From: Veillonella sp. VA137
Lineage (GTDB): Bacteria > Bacillota > Negativicutes > Veillonellales > Veillonellaceae
Length of the DNA stretch: 64,000 nt
Assembly (NCBI RefSeq): GCF_003992015.1
Contig: NZ_RQVK01000003.1
Coordinates: 1-64,000 of the forward strand
Direction of reading: 5' to 3'
The notes under the pieces are model-generated. The model was not told the DNA's origin, did not search any database, and saw only the letters and a program-made list of their open reading frames with translations. Made by a program: the position numbers and the translations under genes. Shown piece by piece: positions 21,524-30,629 of this stretch (position 1 is the stretch's first letter; each line of letters begins with the position of its first letter).

Positions 21524-21887
21524 GATCCACCTCTTTTAGTGGAAGTACTAACTTTTTTAAAAATCTAAAAAGACCACTATTAATACTAAATCCAGCTAGT
21601 ATAAAACATAATCCATTAAAAGGAGGGATGAATATTAAAATCGCCCAAATCGGTGGTATCTGCATAGATCTAAATCGTTTGATAATAAAAAGAAACAACA
21701 AATACTGTATACCACCTACAAACAATAATGCTATTACAATTAAAATCTCAAGGCTTACTCCATTTTTTTCTAAAATAGATCCAGGTATACCTACTCCCCA
21801 GCCCCATAAAAAAATCCACCATAGACTTTTCCAAAAATCTTTTGCAGTCATAGGTTTATATGGATTGAAAGTATCTTTTATCGTCAT
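21516..21887 (-). CDS. Small membrane protein
   Basis: 123 residues, with three to four hydrophobic segments after an N-terminal MTAKDFWKSLWW. That beginning recalls DUF805-type membrane proteins, but the match is too short to assign. First gene of the minus-strand, AT-rich set of four (21.9 to 19.5 kb). It overlaps the next gene by 8 bp. Confidence 0.6.
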   Translation of the reverse strand: MTIKDTFNPYKPMTAKDFWKSLWWIFLWGWGVGIPGSILEKNGVSLEILIVIALLFVGGIQYLLFLFIIKRFRSMQIPPIWAILIFIPPFNGLCFILAGFSINSGLFRFLKKLVLPLKEVDHA

Positions 21888-22074
21888 TTATATCCACCAA
21901 TTCTCTCTATAAAACATCTAACAAGCAATATACTTCTCAATTTATATCTAATTATATTTTATCACAACAAATATCCATCTCCTAGAATTGCCCTCATTCG
22001 TAGATCATCTCAAGGTGTTCCTATTCTCTTGAGCTTACATGCTTAGAAGATTGGAACATGTGCCGAAAAAACTT

Positions 22075-22228
22075 CATAAGTCGTAGCCTGTGAATATATT
22101 ACGCATACATTACACAAACAAAGAAGCGCGCGGCATATTCCGGAGCAAACCTACCGTAGAATCAGTTTGTGGAGGAATGTGCCGCGATCTTCCATTTGCA
22201 AGAGATACTGCACAGGCTACAAATGGAG
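22075..22228 (+). ncRNA. Structured RNA, probable 6S RNA
   Basis: Closing stem GTAGCCTGTG (22083-22092) with CACAGGCTAC (22211-22220). Then a large A-rich internal bulge, and a terminal stem CGCGGCATATTCC (22129-22141) with GGAATGTGCCGCG (22174-22186), continued by GCAAAC/GTTTGT. A small hairpin (ATCTT...AGAGAT) lies in the 3' side of the bulge. This layout is that of 6S RNA, the RNA polymerase regulator. The wobble pairs exist only if transcribed from the plus strand. Exact ends unknown; a terminator lies at 22293-22334. Confidence 0.6.
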
Positions 22229-22292
22229 CCAGCGTATATGTTCCGCTCTTCCCTTTGCCTAATCAAGACCGCCCCAAGATGGAATAGAATAG

Positions 22293-22334
22293 AAAAGACT
22301 CCTATGGGATAATCCCCATAAGAGTCTTTTCGTC
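22293..22334. terminator. Bidirectional terminator after the structured RNA and the hydrogenase gene
   Basis: AAAAGACTC (22293-22301) and GAGTCTTTT (22322-22330) with inner TATGGG/CCCATA. Plus-strand tail TTTTCGTCTT. It probably serves the RNA and, from the other side, the hydrogenase message. Confidence 0.75.
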
Positions 22335-22437
22335 TTGCAGTATGTTGTCATCCTAAGATGACTATATAATAACTTCGTTCAGCAGCAAACCAACTTACAC
22401 ATTCGCTGACTCACCGGAGTTGAAGTTACTAACTAAA

Positions 22438-23880
22438 TTATTCCGGCTTTTTAAATTTTGGAGATGTTGGACATGTTTCAGGAGTCACGTCTTTACGAGC
22501 TCCTAAATCACCACTGCGATCTACATAGGTAGTATGTAACAATTCATGCGCAATGTGTCCTAATGGTTTTTCCAAGAAATTAGCATATGCATCTTTAATT
22601 TCAGGGTTTTCATAAGAAGAACGAAGCTTCATGTTGGAATCCCAGTTATAAAGGCCTTCAATACGTTCACCTTTTACTTTATTGGCAACTGGTAATTTAG
22701 CACGTGGTTGTCCGCCACCGCCGATACAGCCACCTGGACAAGCCATCATTTCAATGAAATCATATGTTTTACCAGATGCTTTCAATTCATTCAAGAATTC
22801 ACGGATATTTTTACCACCATGACAAACAGCCACGTTGATGGTATGTCCACCGATTTCTACGGTTGCTTCTTTCACACCGTCCATACCACGCACATCTGTT
22901 AAGTTAAGAAGTGGAGCTGGAGATGGTTCGTCACCAGTGATGAATTTGTAGGATGCACGCATCGCTGCTTCCATAACACCACCAGTATTACCGAAGATAA
23001 CACCGCCACCAGTAGCAGCACCGATGAATTTATCGTATGCAGAGTCTTCTACTGCGGCAAAATCTAATTCTGCTTCACGAATCCATTGTGCAAATTCACG
23101 TGTAGTGATACAGATATCTGTATCTGGACCCAAGTCTTCTCCAGTGAAACGAGCTGCATTATTTTGCTCAGGACGACGAATTTCCGCTTTTTTAGCAGTA
23201 CAAGGAGCTACGGATACGGATACAATTTTCTTAGGATCAATGTTCATATTTTTTGCAAAATATGTTTTGACCATAGCAGATTCCATAGCGATACAGCTAC
23301 GAGCTGAAGAGATATGTGGTACGTATTCTGGGAAGAATGTTTCACAGAATTTTACCCATGCTGGACAACAGCTAGTAAATTGTGGCAATGGACCTGTACC
23401 ATGTAATTTACGTTCTAATAGTTCGTTTGCTTCTTCCATGATAGTTAAGTCAGCACCGAAGTTAGTATCAACTACATAGTCAGCACCTAACGCACGAAGA
23501 GCACCTACCATTTTGCCTTCTTGGTATGTACCAGGCTCAAATCCAAATTCTTCACCGATGGACACACGAACAGCTGGGGCTGTTTGGATAACAACGATTT
23601 TCTCTGGATCTGCAATGGCTTCTTTTACTTTATCTAATTCTGTACGTTCGTACATTGCGCCGAATGGGCAAATAACAGCACATTGACCACATTGGATACA
23701 GATAGGATTATCTCCTGTTGCTTCCAAATCGTAGTAATCAAGTACGCTCATAGTGTCAGCACATGCTTTACGACAAAGAGTACAGTTCTTACATTTTTCT
23801 AAATCATGAATAATCGCCACATTATCCTCAGCAATAGGGGCACGGCGATCAAGATGTTGGAATCGACTTTCGAAACTCAT
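22438..23880 (-). CDS. [FeFe] hydrogenase, monomeric
   Basis: 480 residues. Two [4Fe-4S] clusters are supplied near the N-terminus by CKNCTLCRKAC and CIQCGQCAVIC. The catalytic H-cluster motifs follow: TSCCPAW, PCTAKKAE and MACPGGCIGGGGQP. It reduces protons (or oxidises H2) with ferredoxin, disposing of electrons from lactate or pyruvate oxidation. I place the start at 23880 (MSFESRF), with GAGGTG 7 bases ahead, rather than at the GTG 15 bases upstream. The C-terminal tail has extra residues after the small H-cluster domain. Monocistronic. Confidence 0.95.
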   Translation of the reverse strand: MSFESRFQHLDRRAPIAEDNVAIIHDLEKCKNCTLCRKACADTMSVLDYYDLEATGDNPICIQCGQCAVICPFGAMYERTELDKVKEAIADPEKIVVIQTAPAVRVSIGEEFGFEPGTYQEGKMVGALRALGADYVVDTNFGADLTIMEEANELLERKLHGTGPLPQFTSCCPAWVKFCETFFPEYVPHISSARSCIAMESAMVKTYFAKNMNIDPKKIVSVSVAPCTAKKAEIRRPEQNNAARFTGEDLGPDTDICITTREFAQWIREAELDFAAVEDSAYDKFIGAATGGGVIFGNTGGVMEAAMRASYKFITGDEPSPAPLLNLTDVRGMDGVKEATVEIGGHTINVAVCHGGKNIREFLNELKASGKTYDFIEMMACPGGCIGGGGQPRAKLPVANKVKGERIEGLYNWDSNMKLRSSYENPEIKDAYANFLEKPLGHIAHELLHTTYVDRSGDLGARKDVTPETCPTSPKFKKPE

Positions 23881-24196
23881 TTTTATGCACCTCACATAGT
23901 GTAAACAATACTAGTTATGTATTCATTAACTTTCCGTCATATTATAACAAAATAAGTATTGAATGTGTAAAAAATCTACTTCATAAGTTAGTATGTATTC
24001 ATTTTTGTTATGACAAAAATCACGATTTCCACCTGAAATATATTTTTATATTATTTTTTTAGTATATATTAATATTACACCTTGTTTTACAACGCAATTT
24101 CTATCATCTATATTTCAAAATTCATATACCCTAAAATTTACTAGGATTTTACCCTCAGTAGCACAAAACAGGAGAGTTCCCCCTCCTGTTTCTATT
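23881..24196. other. Hydrogenase upstream region, 316 bp
   Basis: AT-rich, without a gene. It contains a -10 TATAAT on the minus strand (23941-23946) with a weak TTTACA about 19 bp upstream, and two 12-bp direct repeats TATGTATTCATT (23916-23927 and 23992-24003) on either side of that promoter. The meaB terminator is at 24163-24191. Confidence 0.5.
24163..24191 (-). terminator. Terminator of mutA-mutB-meaB
   Basis: AAACAGGAG (24166-24174) with CTCCTGTTT (24183-24191), then TTTTG on the minus strand, 5 bases past the meaB stop. Confidence 0.85.
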
Positions 24197-25381
24197 TTAT
24201 TTCAACTCAAATAATGGGGTGTTCTTTGCTTGATCCCCCAAAGCTGTTTGTGTAAACGTATTAATAAATTGTTGCACTGCCAATGTAGGAGTTAAGCGGC
24301 CCTCAATAACTGCATCTTCAATGCCTCCACGGCAAGATACAATTTCTGGTGCACGATAGAACAAGTTTTGTAGATGTTCTTCTACCATGGAATATACCCA
24401 CGATAAGGTTTGATCACGGCGGCGTGCTTGTAGCACTCCATTGCCTTCACATTGTTCCATGAATTTTTCGATAACCCCTTGCCATAACTCCATGATGCCA
24501 TCCCCAGTGTAGGCAGAACATGTGTAGGCATGAGTTGTCCACTGTTCCGTGGCATCACGAATAAACCATAAAATACGTTCGTATTCTTGGCGTGTCACTT
24601 TGGCACGTTGCAAGTTATCTCCATCGGCCTTATTAACAACAATGGCATCTGCCAACTCCATAACGCCTTTTTTCATACCTTGTAATTCATCACCAGCACC
24701 AGTCAATACAACCAGTAAGAAGAAGTCTACCATGGAACGCACTGTCGTTTCACTTTGACCTACCCCTACGGTTTCTACTAGGATTGTATCATACCCTGCC
24801 GCTTCACATAACAGCAAGGTTTCTCTACTTTTACGAGTCAAACCGCCCAATGTCCCACCTGATGGAGATGGACGAATAAAGGCATTCGGTTCCCGTGAAA
24901 GTTGCTCCATCCGCGTTTTATCCCCTAGGATAGATCCGCCTGTCACTGTACTCGATGGATCCACCGCAAGAACAGCCACCTTATGACCATTTTGACATAG
25001 CTTTGTGCCCAGTGCTTCAATCAAAGTCGATTTACCAGCACCCGGTACCCCTGTAATCCCTACACGAGTGGACTTGCCTGTGTACGGCAACAAACGTTGA
25101 ATCACTTGCTGCGCCATTTCAAAATGAGCTGCTGCATTACTTTCAATTAAGGTAATGGCACGGGATAAAATCATCCGATTACCAGCCAGTACCCCCTCCA
25201 CATAGTCATCAACGGTCAATTTTTTCCGTTTTACTACCTTAGGAGCTACCGGCTTTTGTGGTGCATGGGTATGTGCATCCATCCCATCATGGCCACCGTC
25301 CACACCGCGCATAACACGGCATGCAAATTTATCATCTTTCTCCTCAGGAACCCAAGAAGGCTTATAGGTATCATCACTCAT
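24197..25381 (-). CDS. meaB: Methylmalonyl-CoA mutase-associated GTPase MeaB (first copy)
   Basis: 394 residues; G3E-family GTPase that gates cofactor loading and protects methylmalonyl-CoA mutase. P-loop GVPGAGKST, the DPSSTVTGGSILGDKTRM switch region, ETVGVGQSE and NKADG. It carries an N-terminal extension of about 55 residues (HDGMDAHTHAPQKPVAPK) that the second copy at 43410 lacks. Start at 25381, preceded by AAGGAGGG. Third gene of the riboswitch-led operon mutA-mutB-meaB, so it presumably serves that heterodimeric mutase. Confidence 0.93.
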   Translation of the reverse strand: MSDDTYKPSWVPEEKDDKFACRVMRGVDGGHDGMDAHTHAPQKPVAPKVVKRKKLTVDDYVEGVLAGNRMILSRAITLIESNAAAHFEMAQQVIQRLLPYTGKSTRVGITGVPGAGKSTLIEALGTKLCQNGHKVAVLAVDPSSTVTGGSILGDKTRMEQLSREPNAFIRPSPSGGTLGGLTRKSRETLLLCEAAGYDTILVETVGVGQSETTVRSMVDFFLLVVLTGAGDELQGMKKGVMELADAIVVNKADGDNLQRAKVTRQEYERILWFIRDATEQWTTHAYTCSAYTGDGIMELWQGVIEKFMEQCEGNGVLQARRRDQTLSWVYSMVEEHLQNLFYRAPEIVSCRGGIEDAVIEGRLTPTLAVQQFINTFTQTALGDQAKNTPLFELK

Positions 25382-25508
25382 AAGACACCCTCCTTTCACC
25401 GATTCGAATATGACAAACACGCAATCAGTAGCCAGCTACAAAGTAGCACGAGGCACTGACTACGTGTCATGTCTTACCTATATACGTATATCAGATTTTG
25501 AATACTAA

Positions 25509-27692
25509 TTATTCTTCCTCTTCTAGACGTTCTTCTAACAATTCAAGTACTTTTTTAGCACATACTGGAATGATGGTACCAGGTCCAAAGATTGCTGCTG
25601 CACCATGCTCATAGAGATAATCATAATCTTGAGCTGGGATAACGCCACCGATAACAACCATAATATCTTCACGGCCTAATTTTTTAAGCTCTTCACATAA
25701 TTGAGGCATCAATGTTTTGTGACCGGCTGCTAAGGAACTCATACCTACGATATGTACGTCATTATCTACTGCATCTTTTGCTGCTTCTTCTGGAGTTTGG
25801 AATAAAGGTCCGATATCTACGTCATAGCCCATATCTGCGAAGGCTGTAGAAATTACCTTAGCTCCGCGGTCATGACCATCTTGACCCATTTTCGCTACGA
25901 AAATACGTGGACGGCGACCATGTTTTTCTTCAAATTTTTCAGTCATGCTGCGTACTTCTGTGATTACATCATCATCGCTGAATTCACTGCTGTATACACC
26001 GGAAATAGAGCGAATAATCGCTTTATGACGGCCACATACTTTTTCTACTGCATCAGAGATTTCACCTTTAGAGGCACGAGCACGAGCTGCTTCTACGGCT
26101 AATTCAAGCAAGTTTCCTTCTCCTGTTTCCATCGCTTTTGTAATTGCATCCAAACAGCTACGTACTTTGTCATTATCACGATTAGCACGCAATGTTTTCA
26201 ATCGTTCGATCTGTGCCAAACGTACCGCTGTATTATCAACTTCTAAGATATCTAGTGGATCTTCTTTATCAAGACGCAAGTAGTTAACACCGACGATTTT
26301 TTCACTGCCGGAGTCAATGTGCGCTTGGCGACGAGCTGCCGCTTCTTCGATACGCATTTTTGGAAGACCTGTATCAATCGCTTTAGACATACCACCCAAA
26401 GCTTCAACTTCTTGAATATGAGCCCAAGCTTTACGGATCAATTGGTTAGTCAAGAATTCTACATAGTAAGAACCGCCCCATGGGTCGATAACTTTACATA
26501 CGTTAGTTTCATCTTGGATATACAATTGCGTATTACGAGCAATACGCGCCGAGAAGTCTGTAGGCAACGCAATCGCTTCGTCAAGAGCATTTGTATGTAA
26601 GGATTGAGTATGACCCAAAGCTGCTGCCATCGCTTCGATACAAGTACGAGTGATGTTATTGAATGGATCTTGTTCTGTTAAAGACCAACCAGATGTTTGG
26701 GAGTGAGTACGCAATGCCATAGATTTAACATTTTTTGGACCAAAGGATTTAACAATCTTAGCCCATAACATACGGCCTGCACGCATTTTAGCGATTTCCA
26801 TGAAGTAGTTTTTACCCATCGCCCAGAAGAAGGATAAGCGCGGTGCGAATTGGTCAACTGTAAGACCCGCTGCCACACCTGTACGCAAGTATTCCAAACC
26901 ATCGGCCAAGGTGTACCCTAATTCGATATCTGCTGTAGCACCTGCTTCTTGCATGTGGTAACCAGAAATGGAAATACTATTGAATTTAGGCATGTATTTA
27001 GATGTATAGGCGAAGATATCACCGATGATACGCATAGAAGCTGCTGGTGGATAAATGTAAGTATTACGCACCATGAACTCTTTCAAAATATCATTTTGGA
27101 TCGTACCTGCCATAACGGATTTATCTACGCCTTGTTCTTCACCGGCTAAGATATAGAAAGCCATAACTGGTAATACGGCGCCATTCATTGTCATAGATAC
27201 AGACATTTGATCCAATGGAATACCAGAGAACAAGATTTCCATATCTAGAATGGAGTCTACCGCAACGCCGGCTTTACCAACGTCACCGACTACACGAGGG
27301 TGGTCGGAGTCATAACCACGGTGAGTAGCCAAGTCGAAGGCGATAGACAAACCTTTTTGACCTGCCGCTAAGTTACGACGGTAAAAGGCATTGGATTCTT
27401 CCGCTGTGGAGAAACCTGCATACTGACGTACTGTCCAAGGCCGTTGTACATACATGGTGCCATAGGGTCCACGAAGATACGGAGGAATACCCGCTACATA
27501 TTGTAAATGGTTACATTGATCATAAATGGAGGCATCATACACAGGACCCACATCGATTTGTTCCATAGTACGAATGAAGTTGTCATCATAGGACTTGCCA
27601 GTTTCAGCTTGTAATTGCTCTTTCCATGCATCAAAATCGGATGCTTTTGGGCTAGCAGCTGTAAAAGGAATATTTCTAAAATCCGGAATCAT
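25509..27692 (-). CDS. mutB: Methylmalonyl-CoA mutase, large (B12-binding) subunit
   Basis: 727 residues: N-terminal TIM-barrel catalytic domain and C-terminal cobalamin-binding domain with the base-off motif GQDGHDRG. Residues matching Propionibacterium MutB Tyr89 (RQYAGFS) and Arg207 ([12 protein letters not shown]) are present, which specify methylmalonyl-CoA rather than isobutyryl-CoA. Its ATG follows the mutA stop directly (TAGATG), so translation is coupled. It interconverts succinyl-CoA and (R)-methylmalonyl-CoA with adenosylcobalamin. Confidence 0.97.
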   Translation of the reverse strand: MIPDFRNIPFTAASPKASDFDAWKEQLQAETGKSYDDNFIRTMEQIDVGPVYDASIYDQCNHLQYVAGIPPYLRGPYGTMYVQRPWTVRQYAGFSTAEESNAFYRRNLAAGQKGLSIAFDLATHRGYDSDHPRVVGDVGKAGVAVDSILDMEILFSGIPLDQMSVSMTMNGAVLPVMAFYILAGEEQGVDKSVMAGTIQNDILKEFMVRNTYIYPPAASMRIIGDIFAYTSKYMPKFNSISISGYHMQEAGATADIELGYTLADGLEYLRTGVAAGLTVDQFAPRLSFFWAMGKNYFMEIAKMRAGRMLWAKIVKSFGPKNVKSMALRTHSQTSGWSLTEQDPFNNITRTCIEAMAAALGHTQSLHTNALDEAIALPTDFSARIARNTQLYIQDETNVCKVIDPWGGSYYVEFLTNQLIRKAWAHIQEVEALGGMSKAIDTGLPKMRIEEAAARRQAHIDSGSEKIVGVNYLRLDKEDPLDILEVDNTAVRLAQIERLKTLRANRDNDKVRSCLDAITKAMETGEGNLLELAVEAARARASKGEISDAVEKVCGRHKAIIRSISGVYSSEFSDDDVITEVRSMTEKFEEKHGRRPRIFVAKMGQDGHDRGAKVISTAFADMGYDVDIGPLFQTPEEAAKDAVDNDVHIVGMSSLAAGHKTLMPQLCEELKKLGREDIMVVIGGVIPAQDYDYLYEHGAAAIFGPGTIIPVCAKKVLELLEERLEEEE

Positions 27693-29867
27693 CTACATCA
27701 TTCCTTTCTCGCGTTGCATTGCTAATAATGTTTGATAGCAATTGGAGCGTACACTAATATAATCATCCATGCCTGCTGCATCGCAAAGTTCTTTCAACTC
27801 TGGAGATGGAGCCCCTGCCAAGAATACTTTCATAGCTGGGCGAGCGGCTTTGATTGCTTTTGTCACTGCTGGTGCCAATTCTGGGTATGTATCATCAGTG
27901 GAACATACGATTGTCACATCTGCATTCGATGCTAAGGCAGCTGCTACCGCTGCGTCTACAGTTGGGAATCCATCATTGGTAAGCACATCAAATTCAGCTA
28001 CTTGCATAAAGGAAGTAACGAAATCGGCTCTCGCTTTATGTTGAGGAATTGGGCCCATGTTAGCCAAGAAGATTTTAACATTGTCCCCATTATGTGTTTC
28101 TTTAAAGTTTTCAGTGCGCATACGCAATTCTTCGTATTGTTCTGTCCAACGATGAGATAGAATTGCTTTCACAGTGATACCTTCACTGCCATCTGCTAAG
28201 GCTTCAAAAACTTGTCCAAAGCTAGCGCCCGCTACTAATGCAGTATACGCAGCACTTACCAAAGAACCAATTTCACTGAAGTCGGATTCTTGTAGTTTTT
28301 TTAGAGCTAATTCAGCTGCATCAGTTGTACCCACATTAGCTAATGCTGCTACACGAGCTTGGCGTAAGCCCTCAAAATCTACCACTGGTACTTCTAGTAA
28401 TTCTTCCGTCATGTTTGGATACATGTTACTACCAACGGCACGATCTTTACGGGTTGCCAAGTTTTTAAAGCGGCTTTGTAAAATAGCATCCACGGCTTCT
28501 TGCGTTTCACCAGATACTAATGTTTCTAAGATGCCACCTTTACCTTCTAATTCTTGGAACAGTGCCCAAGATTTTTCAGTTAATTCTTGTGTTAATGGTT
28601 CTAAGTACCAGCTACCACCGGCAGGGTCAACTGGTTGAATGAAGTTGAACTCTTGTTGCTCCATGATTTGAATATTACGGGCAATACGGCGAGAGAATTC
28701 ATCACTTGGACGAATGCAGCCATCAAGAGGTCGTACAAACATACCATCCATACCACCAACTACTGCGGAGAAGGATTGAGAACCAGCACGTAATAAGTTT
28801 ACATATGGATCAAATACAGTTTGTGTAAAGTGAGATGTACTTACGAACAAGTTAATTTTCTTCGCTTCTTCATCACCGCCACAATGTTCAATAATTTGAG
28901 CCCATACCATTTTTATAGCACGTAGTTTAGCTATTTCCATGAAGAAATTAGCTCCTACACTGACATGGAAACGAATTTGTTTTGCAAATGTATTCACATC
29001 GATACCACGGCGTTCCATTTCACGCAAGTATGTGACAGCTGTAGACATAGCAAAGCCTAATTCTTGTACGTCATTGCCACCGCCATTATGGTATACATCT
29101 GTATCTACCAAAACTGTGCGCAATTGTGGTGCATGTGCAGATGCCCAAGCAATGGTATGTGCCATATCATCAAAATATTCGTCCATAGGGCGTGGTAAAT
29201 GACCATCTTGTGCCAAAGTACCAATTGGGTCCGCCCCAATCATACCGGACAAGGATTTTACATCCACCCCTTGCGATTCGCAAAGCGCATGTAATGCAGC
29301 CGCCCAGCATACGCTACTAGCACCTGTACGAATATCTAATTCTTTTGTAGTTAAGTCCATGCCTTTTAATAAAGCTTCCACTTCTTCTACAGTAGACAAA
29401 GACACCCCTGCGTCAGCCACATCTTTAGCTTCAGCTTTCGTAGCATCTTGTCCTTTCCGTGTAGCACTGTCCAGTGTGAAACTGATAGCTGTGCTACCTT
29501 TATCTAATTCAAATTGTAACATGTCATGCATGTCAGCAATTGTTTTTCCGTCACAACGTTGTGCAATTGTCCAAGGTGTATGGATATATCCACTAGCTTT
29601 CGCACCCCGTAAATTGCTATCACGACCAGGATATGTCAAGTTTTGAGTCAATCCCTCTTGGTCGCTCAACCAATACATTGGTTGTAAAGTAATTCCTTCG
29701 TATGTTTTTGTATACATACTTTTTTGGAAATCTTTCCCTTTCAAGATACCTTCTACCGTCGTTTTCCACTCCTCGTAGGTAGGGATAGAAAACTCATCAA
29801 ACGATACATCTGGTAGCTCAAACTGTTCTTCGTGAACTTGTGGTTCATGATGCTTGTCTTGTCCCAT
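27693..29867 (-). CDS. mutA: Methylmalonyl-CoA mutase, small (non-catalytic) subunit
   Basis: 724 residues, same fold as MutB but degenerate. The position of the cobalamin motif reads MGPIPQHKARADF instead of DxHxxG, so it does not bind B12, as in Propionibacterium MutA. It is the structural partner of MutB, which follows without any gap. The leader is about 490 nt and contains a cobalamin riboswitch with a terminator. RBS AAAGGAAG precedes the ATG. Confidence 0.95.
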   Translation of the reverse strand: MGQDKHHEPQVHEEQFELPDVSFDEFSIPTYEEWKTTVEGILKGKDFQKSMYTKTYEGITLQPMYWLSDQEGLTQNLTYPGRDSNLRGAKASGYIHTPWTIAQRCDGKTIADMHDMLQFELDKGSTAISFTLDSATRKGQDATKAEAKDVADAGVSLSTVEEVEALLKGMDLTTKELDIRTGASSVCWAAALHALCESQGVDVKSLSGMIGADPIGTLAQDGHLPRPMDEYFDDMAHTIAWASAHAPQLRTVLVDTDVYHNGGGNDVQELGFAMSTAVTYLREMERRGIDVNTFAKQIRFHVSVGANFFMEIAKLRAIKMVWAQIIEHCGGDEEAKKINLFVSTSHFTQTVFDPYVNLLRAGSQSFSAVVGGMDGMFVRPLDGCIRPSDEFSRRIARNIQIMEQQEFNFIQPVDPAGGSWYLEPLTQELTEKSWALFQELEGKGGILETLVSGETQEAVDAILQSRFKNLATRKDRAVGSNMYPNMTEELLEVPVVDFEGLRQARVAALANVGTTDAAELALKKLQESDFSEIGSLVSAAYTALVAGASFGQVFEALADGSEGITVKAILSHRWTEQYEELRMRTENFKETHNGDNVKIFLANMGPIPQHKARADFVTSFMQVAEFDVLTNDGFPTVDAAVAAALASNADVTIVCSTDDTYPELAPAVTKAIKAARPAMKVFLAGAPSPELKELCDAAGMDDYISVRSNCYQTLLAMQREKGMM

Positions 29868-30083
29868 AGTCTAGCTTCCTTTCTCTGACCACATAGGCAT
29901 ACGTTCCCTTACTCAAACCACTTTTCTAGTGAGATTTGCCTCATCATAGAGATTCTAATAGCTTATGTAATCGTTGCAGCTCTCATAAAAATAAAATAAA
30001 CAATTAGAAACTGGGTATACCCTACCCACCCCTATAACTCATCACCCTACCTAGTCTCTTACTGAAAGATATAACTATCATTC

Positions 30084-30116
30084 ATAAAAGAAAAACCGTT
30101 TTCGATTGAAAACGGT
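30084..30116 (-). terminator. Riboswitch-associated intrinsic terminator
   Basis: Minus strand ACCGTTTTC, loop AATC, GAAAACGGT, then TTTTTCTTTT. It lies between the cobalamin aptamer and mutA, so it is the expected off-switch. Confidence 0.85.
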
Positions 30117-30139
30117 AGGTTATGATTTAGCGTATGCAC

Positions 30140-30345
30140 TTAGCGCAAAACCATCTCTACCCGTCTCTCGCGGATCTAACGACATGCTTCTTACGGCAGT
30201 TCTTCTGACTCAGGATCTTCGCTACGCTTCGCCTTCCCAGTTTCCCAGTGACGCTACATGAAGTTTCGCTCCCCTTTACAGCGGCGGGACCGTGTTGGCT
30301 TTTCACCAAGCTTCCCTATTAAGCCTCGCGGCACCAGTAAGGCGA
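30140..30345 (-). promoter_or_regulatory. Cobalamin riboswitch
   Basis: On the minus strand the B12-element consensus is read in order: GGTGCC, AATAGGGAA, GGTGAAAAGCC, CACGGTCCCGCCGCTGTAA, GGGAGCG, CACTGGGAA, CTGGGAAGGC, and GATCCTGAGTCAG before AACTGCCG. The aptamer core is about 30188-30345; the rest is expression platform leading to the terminator at 30084-30116. It binds adenosylcobalamin or a related cobalamin and presumably reduces mutAB-meaB transcription when B12 is plentiful. Confidence 0.95.
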
Positions 30346-30363
30346 ATATAAAGTTATACCTTG

Positions 30364-30392
30364 ATTATAAACTGTTTTATGAAAGAATAGAA
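30364..30392 (-). promoter_or_regulatory. Promoter of the riboswitch-mutAB operon
   Basis: -10 TATAAT on the minus strand (30364-30369), with a weak -35 TTCTAT (30387-30392) at 17 bp. The predicted start just precedes the riboswitch 5' end. Confidence 0.5.
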
Positions 30393-30515
30393 CGGCATTT
30401 ACAGGCTATAACAACATTTCACATCGACATAATCTTCAGTTATCATAAGATACCTATAATGCATTTTACAGTCTTACTAACGCAATGGTTAGCATCTATC
30501 TCATAATAGACCTCC

Positions 30516-30537
30516 TATTCATTACTAACAGTTATTT
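30516..30537. promoter_or_regulatory. LysR-type dyad, site 1
   Basis: The core ATTACTAACAGTTAT (30521-30535) is a T-N11-A dyad with one mismatch. The whole 22-bp stretch matches 48399-48420 at 21 of 22 positions. It lies between the LysR gene and the mutAB promoter. Confidence 0.5.
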
Positions 30538-30629
30538 AATGCATAATCAACATTTATTCTTAATATAAAACAGAGGTACGCCTACAGTAGCATACCTCTG
30601 TTCTATCGCTCATATTCTATTACAAAAGC

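Larger units (their letters stand above)
29868..30629. other. mutAB regulatory region, 762 bp
   Basis: From right to left on the minus strand: T-N11-A dyad (30521-30535), promoter (30364-30392), cobalamin aptamer (about 30188-30345), hairpins of the expression platform, intrinsic terminator (30084-30116), then about 215 nt of leader up to mutA. The LysR gene ends at 30630. Confidence 0.7.

Noticed and set aside
22075-22228. SRP RNA, RNase P RNA or tmRNA as identity of the structured RNA
   Set aside because: The GGAAGGAAGCAGC-type SRP motif, RNase P core words and tmRNA ends are all absent.
22090-22287. 65-codon plus-strand frame
   Set aside because: It lies across the structured RNA, has no ribosome binding site, and its sequence is explained by RNA stems.
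25509-27692. Considered whether mutB could be an isobutyryl-CoA or hydroxyisobutyryl-CoA mutase
   Set aside because: Tyr and Arg at the substrate-selecting positions fit methylmalonyl-CoA mutase.
28174-28638. 154-codon plus-strand frame opposite mutA
   Set aside because: Antisense shadow of a well-conserved gene; residue composition is typical of a reverse frame.
30258-30506. 82-codon plus-strand frame
   Set aside because: It is antisense to the cobalamin riboswitch and promoter; no RBS and no homology by eye.
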